From NCBI GenBank assembly GCA_001796995.1, contig MGOB01000065.1, forward strand, positions 92,800 to 99,621: 6,822 nt of DNA, read 5' to 3'. The stretch is from Chloroflexi bacterium RBG_16_68_14 (lineage in GTDB: Bacteria; Chloroflexota; Dehalococcoidia; DSTF01; RBG-16-68-14). The position numbers and the translations under genes are program-made. Below are positions 3,924-6,822 of this stretch, piece after piece (within the stretch, counting starts at the first letter, position 1; every line of letters begins with the position of its first letter). Under the pieces are notes generated by a model. The model did no database searches, was not told the DNA's origin, and saw only the letters and a list, made by a program, of their open reading frames with translations.

Positions 3924-6248
3924 CTACGCCGTCGCCGCAGCCAGCTCCGGCTCGCTCACGGCGCCCCGCCAGTCGCACCCGGTACAGCGGGCACCCGTCC
4001 GGTCGTCCCTCCGGGCGCGGCCGGCGACAACCAGGAGGCCGCCACAGTGGGAGCAGGGCTGGGGGAGGGGCCGCGACCAACTCGTGAAATCGCACTGCGG
4101 GTAGTTGGCGCAGCCGTAGAAGATGCGCCGCCGGCGCGTCCGCCGCTCGACAAGGTCGCCGCGGCAGCGGGGGCAGGCGACGCCTACCTTCCTGAGCAGC
4201 GGCCTGGTCCCCTTGCACTCCGGGTAGCGAGAGCAGGCGAGGAAGCGGCCGTAGGGCCCGTCGCGCAGCATCATGGGCGTGCCGCACAGGTGGCACGTCT
4301 CGTCGGTGGGCTGAGGGCCGGCCTCCTCTTTGTCCAGCGGCCGGGTGCTGCGACACTCCGGGAAGCCGGTGCAAGCAAGGAAGCGCCCGTAGCGGCCCCA
4401 GCGCGCCACCATGGGCCGGCCGCACTTGTCGCAGGTCTCCTCCGTCAGCTCCTCCACCCGGGGCGCCGCCGCCGCCACCTCCAGCGCCGCCTCCAGCGGG
4501 TCGTAGAACTGCCGGACGACAGGCTCCCAGGGCCGCTCGCCCCGCGCCACCTCGTCCAGCTCCTCCTCCATCTCCGCCGTGAACCCGACGCTGAAGACAT
4601 CCGGGAAGTGCCGCACCAGCAGGTCGTTGACGACGAAGCCCAGCTCCTGGGGCAGCAGCGTCCGGCCGTCCCTGTGCACATAGCCCCGCTCCTGGATGGT
4701 GGAGAGGATGGGAGCGTAGGTGCTGGGCCGGCCGATGCCGTTCTCCTCCAGCGCCTTCACCAGCGAGGCCTCGGTGTAGCGAGGTGGCGGCTCGGTGAAG
4801 TGCTGCTCCGGTCGCAGGTCGAGCGGCCGGAGGGCGTCGCCCGGGGCGAGGCGCGGCAGACCGCGCCCCTCCGGCTCTTCCTCCTCCTCGTCGTCGCGCA
4901 TCTCGTGGTAGAGCTGGCGGTAGCCGGGAAAGCGGAGGACGCTCTCGCTGGCGCGCAGCAGGAGCGGGTGAGAACTGTCCGCCGGCTGCGCCTCCACCTC
5001 CACCGTGGTCAGGTCGAGGACGGCATCGGCCATCTGGCAGGCGACGAAGCGCTGCCAGATGAGGGTGTAGAGCCGGAGCTGGTCGCGGCTGAGGATCCCG
5101 CGCAGCGACGCCGGCGCCCGCAGCACTGAGGTGGGGCGGATCGCCTCGTGCGCCTCCTGCGCCCGCTTGCCCTTCGTCCGGTAGGTGCGCGGGGCGGGGG
5201 GCACGAAGTCAGCGCCGAAGCGCTGGGCGATGTAGGCGCGCGCCTCCCTCTTGGCCGACTCAGCGACATGGGTGGAGTCGGTGCGCATGTAGGTGATGAG
5301 GCCAACCACACCCTGCCCGGGCAGCGCCAGCCCCTCGTACAGTTGCTGGGCCACTGCCATGGTGCGCTTGGCGGAGAAGCCGAGGCGGCGCGAGGCCTCC
5401 TGCTGGAGCGTGCTGGTGGTGAAGGGCGGCCCCGGCCGTCGCGACTGGGGCCTCTGCTTCAGGTCGGCCACGCGGTAGGAGGCCGAGCGCAGGAGCGCCA
5501 CCAGCCGCTCCGCCTCCTCCCGATCTGGGATCTCCTGCTTCTTCTTGCCGGCTGGGCCCACCAGGCGGGCCGTGAACGTCCCGTCGTCGGCCCCCACCTT
5601 CTGGAGGTCAACGTCGATGGTCCAGTACTCCCTGGGCACGAAGCCCTGGATCTCCCGCTCCCGCTCCACCACCATGCGCAGGGCGACGGACTGCACCCGA
5701 CCGGCCGAGAGGCCGCGCCGGATCTTCTTCCACAGGAGGGGGCTGACCTGGTAGCCCACCAGCCGGTCCAGCACGCGCCGCGCCTGCTGGGCGTCCACCA
5801 GGCGGTAATCGATGGGGCGGGGATGGCGGAAGGCTTCGCCCACCGCCTCCGGGGTGATCTCGTGGAAGACCACGCGCTGGTGCGGCCGGTCTCCCAGCTC
5901 CGCCGCCTCCACCAGGTGCCACGAAATCGCCTCGCCCTCCCGGTCGGGGTCAGTCGCCAGGTAGATGGCGTCGGCCTGGTCGGCCGCCTTGCGGATCTCC
6001 TGCACCACCGCCCGCTTCTCCTTGGGGACCACGTAGCGGGGGGCGAAGCCGCTGTCGACATCGACACCCAGGCGGCTCTTGGGCAGGTCGCGCACGTGGC
6101 CGATGGAGGCGCGGATATCGTACTCCGGCCCCAGGATGCCGGCCAGGGTGCGCGCCTTCGCCGGCGACTCGACGATGACCAGACGCTTCTTCTTGTTACC
6201 TTTGTTTGCTTTCGCCACGCTCTGCCTCATAACCAGCCGCCGGCTCAC
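3924..6248 (-). CDS. topA: DNA topoisomerase I (type IA)
   Basis: The 774-residue enzyme relaxes negative supercoils by single-strand cutting and passage behind moving polymerases. The Toprim domain is near residues 22-140, with Glu27 in VIVESPAKA and the metal-binding DPDRE (Asp100, Asp102, Glu104). SAGRVQSVALRMVVEREREI (181-200) and the nucleophile Tyr320 in GLITYMRTDS follow, then GIGRPSTYAPILSTIQERGY (504-523). The tail has three C-x2-C...C-x5-C zinc ribbons (Cys606/609/626/632, 652/655/672/678, 692/695/713/719) and a fourth, looser C-x2-C...C-x2-C module (732/735/755/758). An acidic EEEEE stretch lies in a loop near 454-458. The GTG start at 6248-6246 overlaps the dprA stop as GTGA and has GAGGG seven bases upstream. 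An internal ATG at 6230 is the alternative, and the first 20 residues are a basic, non-conserved extension. Translation is probably coupled to dprA. Confidence 0.98.
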   Translation of the reverse strand: MSRRLVMRQSVAKANKGNKKKRLVIVESPAKARTLAGILGPEYDIRASIGHVRDLPKSRLGVDVDSGFAPRYVVPKEKRAVVQEIRKAADQADAIYLATDPDREGEAISWHLVEAAELGDRPHQRVVFHEITPEAVGEAFRHPRPIDYRLVDAQQARRVLDRLVGYQVSPLLWKKIRRGLSAGRVQSVALRMVVEREREIQGFVPREYWTIDVDLQKVGADDGTFTARLVGPAGKKKQEIPDREEAERLVALLRSASYRVADLKQRPQSRRPGPPFTTSTLQQEASRRLGFSAKRTMAVAQQLYEGLALPGQGVVGLITYMRTDSTHVAESAKREARAYIAQRFGADFVPPAPRTYRTKGKRAQEAHEAIRPTSVLRAPASLRGILSRDQLRLYTLIWQRFVACQMADAVLDLTTVEVEAQPADSSHPLLLRASESVLRFPGYRQLYHEMRDDEEEEEPEGRGLPRLAPGDALRPLDLRPEQHFTEPPPRYTEASLVKALEENGIGRPSTYAPILSTIQERGYVHRDGRTLLPQELGFVVNDLLVRHFPDVFSVGFTAEMEEELDEVARGERPWEPVVRQFYDPLEAALEVAAAAPRVEELTEETCDKCGRPMVARWGRYGRFLACTGFPECRSTRPLDKEEAGPQPTDETCHLCGTPMMLRDGPYGRFLACSRYPECKGTRPLLRKVGVACPRCRGDLVERRTRRRRIFYGCANYPQCDFTSWSRPLPQPCSHCGGLLVVAGRARRDDRTGARCTGCDWRGAVSEPELAAATA

Positions 6249-6822
6249 CGGGCGGCCCTCACATAGTTCATGTTACCAACATGGCGGACCATACCCTTCA
6301 GCTCCAGCATCGCCAAGGCGCTGCTGACCGCCTCGATGGCGAGGCCGCTGCTGCGGCGCACTTCGTCAATATGTATCGGCTCCGAGGAGAGATGGCGTAA
6401 GAGGCGCGCCTCCATCTCGTCGGCCGGCAGCAGCTCCTTCGCCTCCATCTGATGGACGGCCATGGTCAGGTTGAGCTCCTCCAGGATGTCCTCTACCCGG
6501 GTCACCAGCTTCGACTGGCCGGCCTGGATGAGCCAGTTGGTGCCGCGAAAGGTAGGCGAGTAGATGCTGCCCGGCACGGCGAAGACCTCCCGGTTCTCGT
6601 CCAGCGCCTGCCGGGCGGTGATGAGGGCGCCGCTTTTGAGATCGCCCTCGACAACCAGGACGCCCAGGCTCAGGCCGACCATGATCCGGTTGCGCCGCGG
6701 GAAGTACTCGCTGCGGGGCTGGGTGCCCAGGGAGTAGTCGCTCACCAGGGCGCCGCGCTCGATGATCTCCTGCGCCAGCTTCAGGTTCTCCGGCGGGTAG
6801 ACCAGGTCCAGCCCGCAGGCGA
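6245..6822 (-). CDS. dprA: DNA-processing protein DprA, partial (C-terminal 191 residues)
   Basis: DprA binds incoming single-stranded DNA and loads RecA during natural transformation; homologues also occur in bacteria not known to be transformable. The frame is open at the right window edge and already inside the Rossmann-like core: ACGLDLVYPPEN, ERGALVSDYSLGT, PRRNRIMVGLSLGVLVVEG, SGALITARQALDENREVFAVPG and GTNWLIQAGQ follow family order. The C-terminal 60-70 residues (EAKELLPADEMEARLLRHLS through HIDEVRRSSGLAIEAVSSAL to VRHVGNMNYVRAAR) form the winged-helix domain usual in DprA. About half of a typical 360-residue protein is missing upstream. An internal GTG at 6745 is not the true start, because conserved sequence continues beyond it. 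Its stop overlaps topA by 4 bp, consistent with a dprA-topA operon. Confidence 0.97.
   Translation of the reverse strand, partial: ACGLDLVYPPENLKLAQEIIERGALVSDYSLGTQPRSEYFPRRNRIMVGLSLGVLVVEGDLKSGALITARQALDENREVFAVPGSIYSPTFRGTNWLIQAGQSKLVTRVEDILEELNLTMAVHQMEAKELLPADEMEARLLRHLSSEPIHIDEVRRSSGLAIEAVSSALAMLELKGMVRHVGNMNYVRAAR

Noticed and set aside
3816..5129. A 437-residue plus-strand open frame opposite topA
   Set aside because: It is a shadow of topA: Arg/Ala/Leu/Pro-rich composition, no motifs, and the opposite strand encodes a fully recognisable topoisomerase.
5148..6266. A 372-residue plus-strand open frame opposite the N-terminal half of topA
   Set aside because: It is also antisense to conserved topA sequence, with biased composition and no supporting ribosome-binding site or domain.
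6245..6745. A complete 166-residue DprA-like protein starting at GTG 6745
   Set aside because: Family-typical sequence (GLDLVYPPEN) continues upstream in the same frame to the window edge, so the gene is cut by the window rather than short.

Overview
This is a GC-rich bacterial chromosomal window in which every supported gene lies on the minus strand, so the genes are read from the right end to the left. The right half carries the 3' end of dprA, a complete topA and a complete xerC/xerD-type recombinase. That housekeeping order (DNA uptake/ssDNA protection, topoisomerase I, tyrosine recombinase) is found in several phyla, including Firmicutes and Chloroflexota. The high GC, compact coupled genes and abundance of short interspersed palindromes would suit a Chloroflexota (Dehalococcoidia-like) or other GC-rich environmental genome. 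The phylum is an inference; no rRNA or other marker settles it.

Layout from right to left: dprA (6822-6245, 5' end outside the window) overlaps topA (6248-3924) by a GTGA stop/start. A 140-bp gap holds a perfect hairpin repeat, a TAGGG-N5-CCCTA palindrome and an inverted repeat that buries the xer start codon. Xer (3783-2788) has all six catalytic residues and carries an in-frame copy of an interspersed palindromic repeat. A 194-bp gap contains a pair of inverted REP-like repeats. An accessory run follows: SDR-A (2593-1775, intact catalytic tetrad), an 81-bp gap filled by another inverted repeat, SDR-B (1693-863, catalytic Lys replaced by Gln), a YhbS-like GNAT acetyltransferase (866-318, GTGA overlap with SDR-B), and the N-terminal third of SDR-C (306-1, degenerate cofactor and NNAG motifs), which runs off the window.

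The right block serves genome maintenance: DprA in transformation/ssDNA handling, TopA in supercoil relaxation, Xer in chromosome dimer resolution. The left block looks like a metabolic operon of NAD(P)-dependent short-chain dehydrogenase/reductases plus one acetyltransferase, substrates unknown. One SDR is canonical, while the other two share a five-residue insertion after beta-strand 2 and have lost key residues. They may be non-catalytic partners, altered-specificity enzymes, or decaying paralogues. Each of the three larger intergenic spaces contains a different palindromic repeat family. I found no tRNA, rRNA, CRISPR array, transposase or prophage gene.
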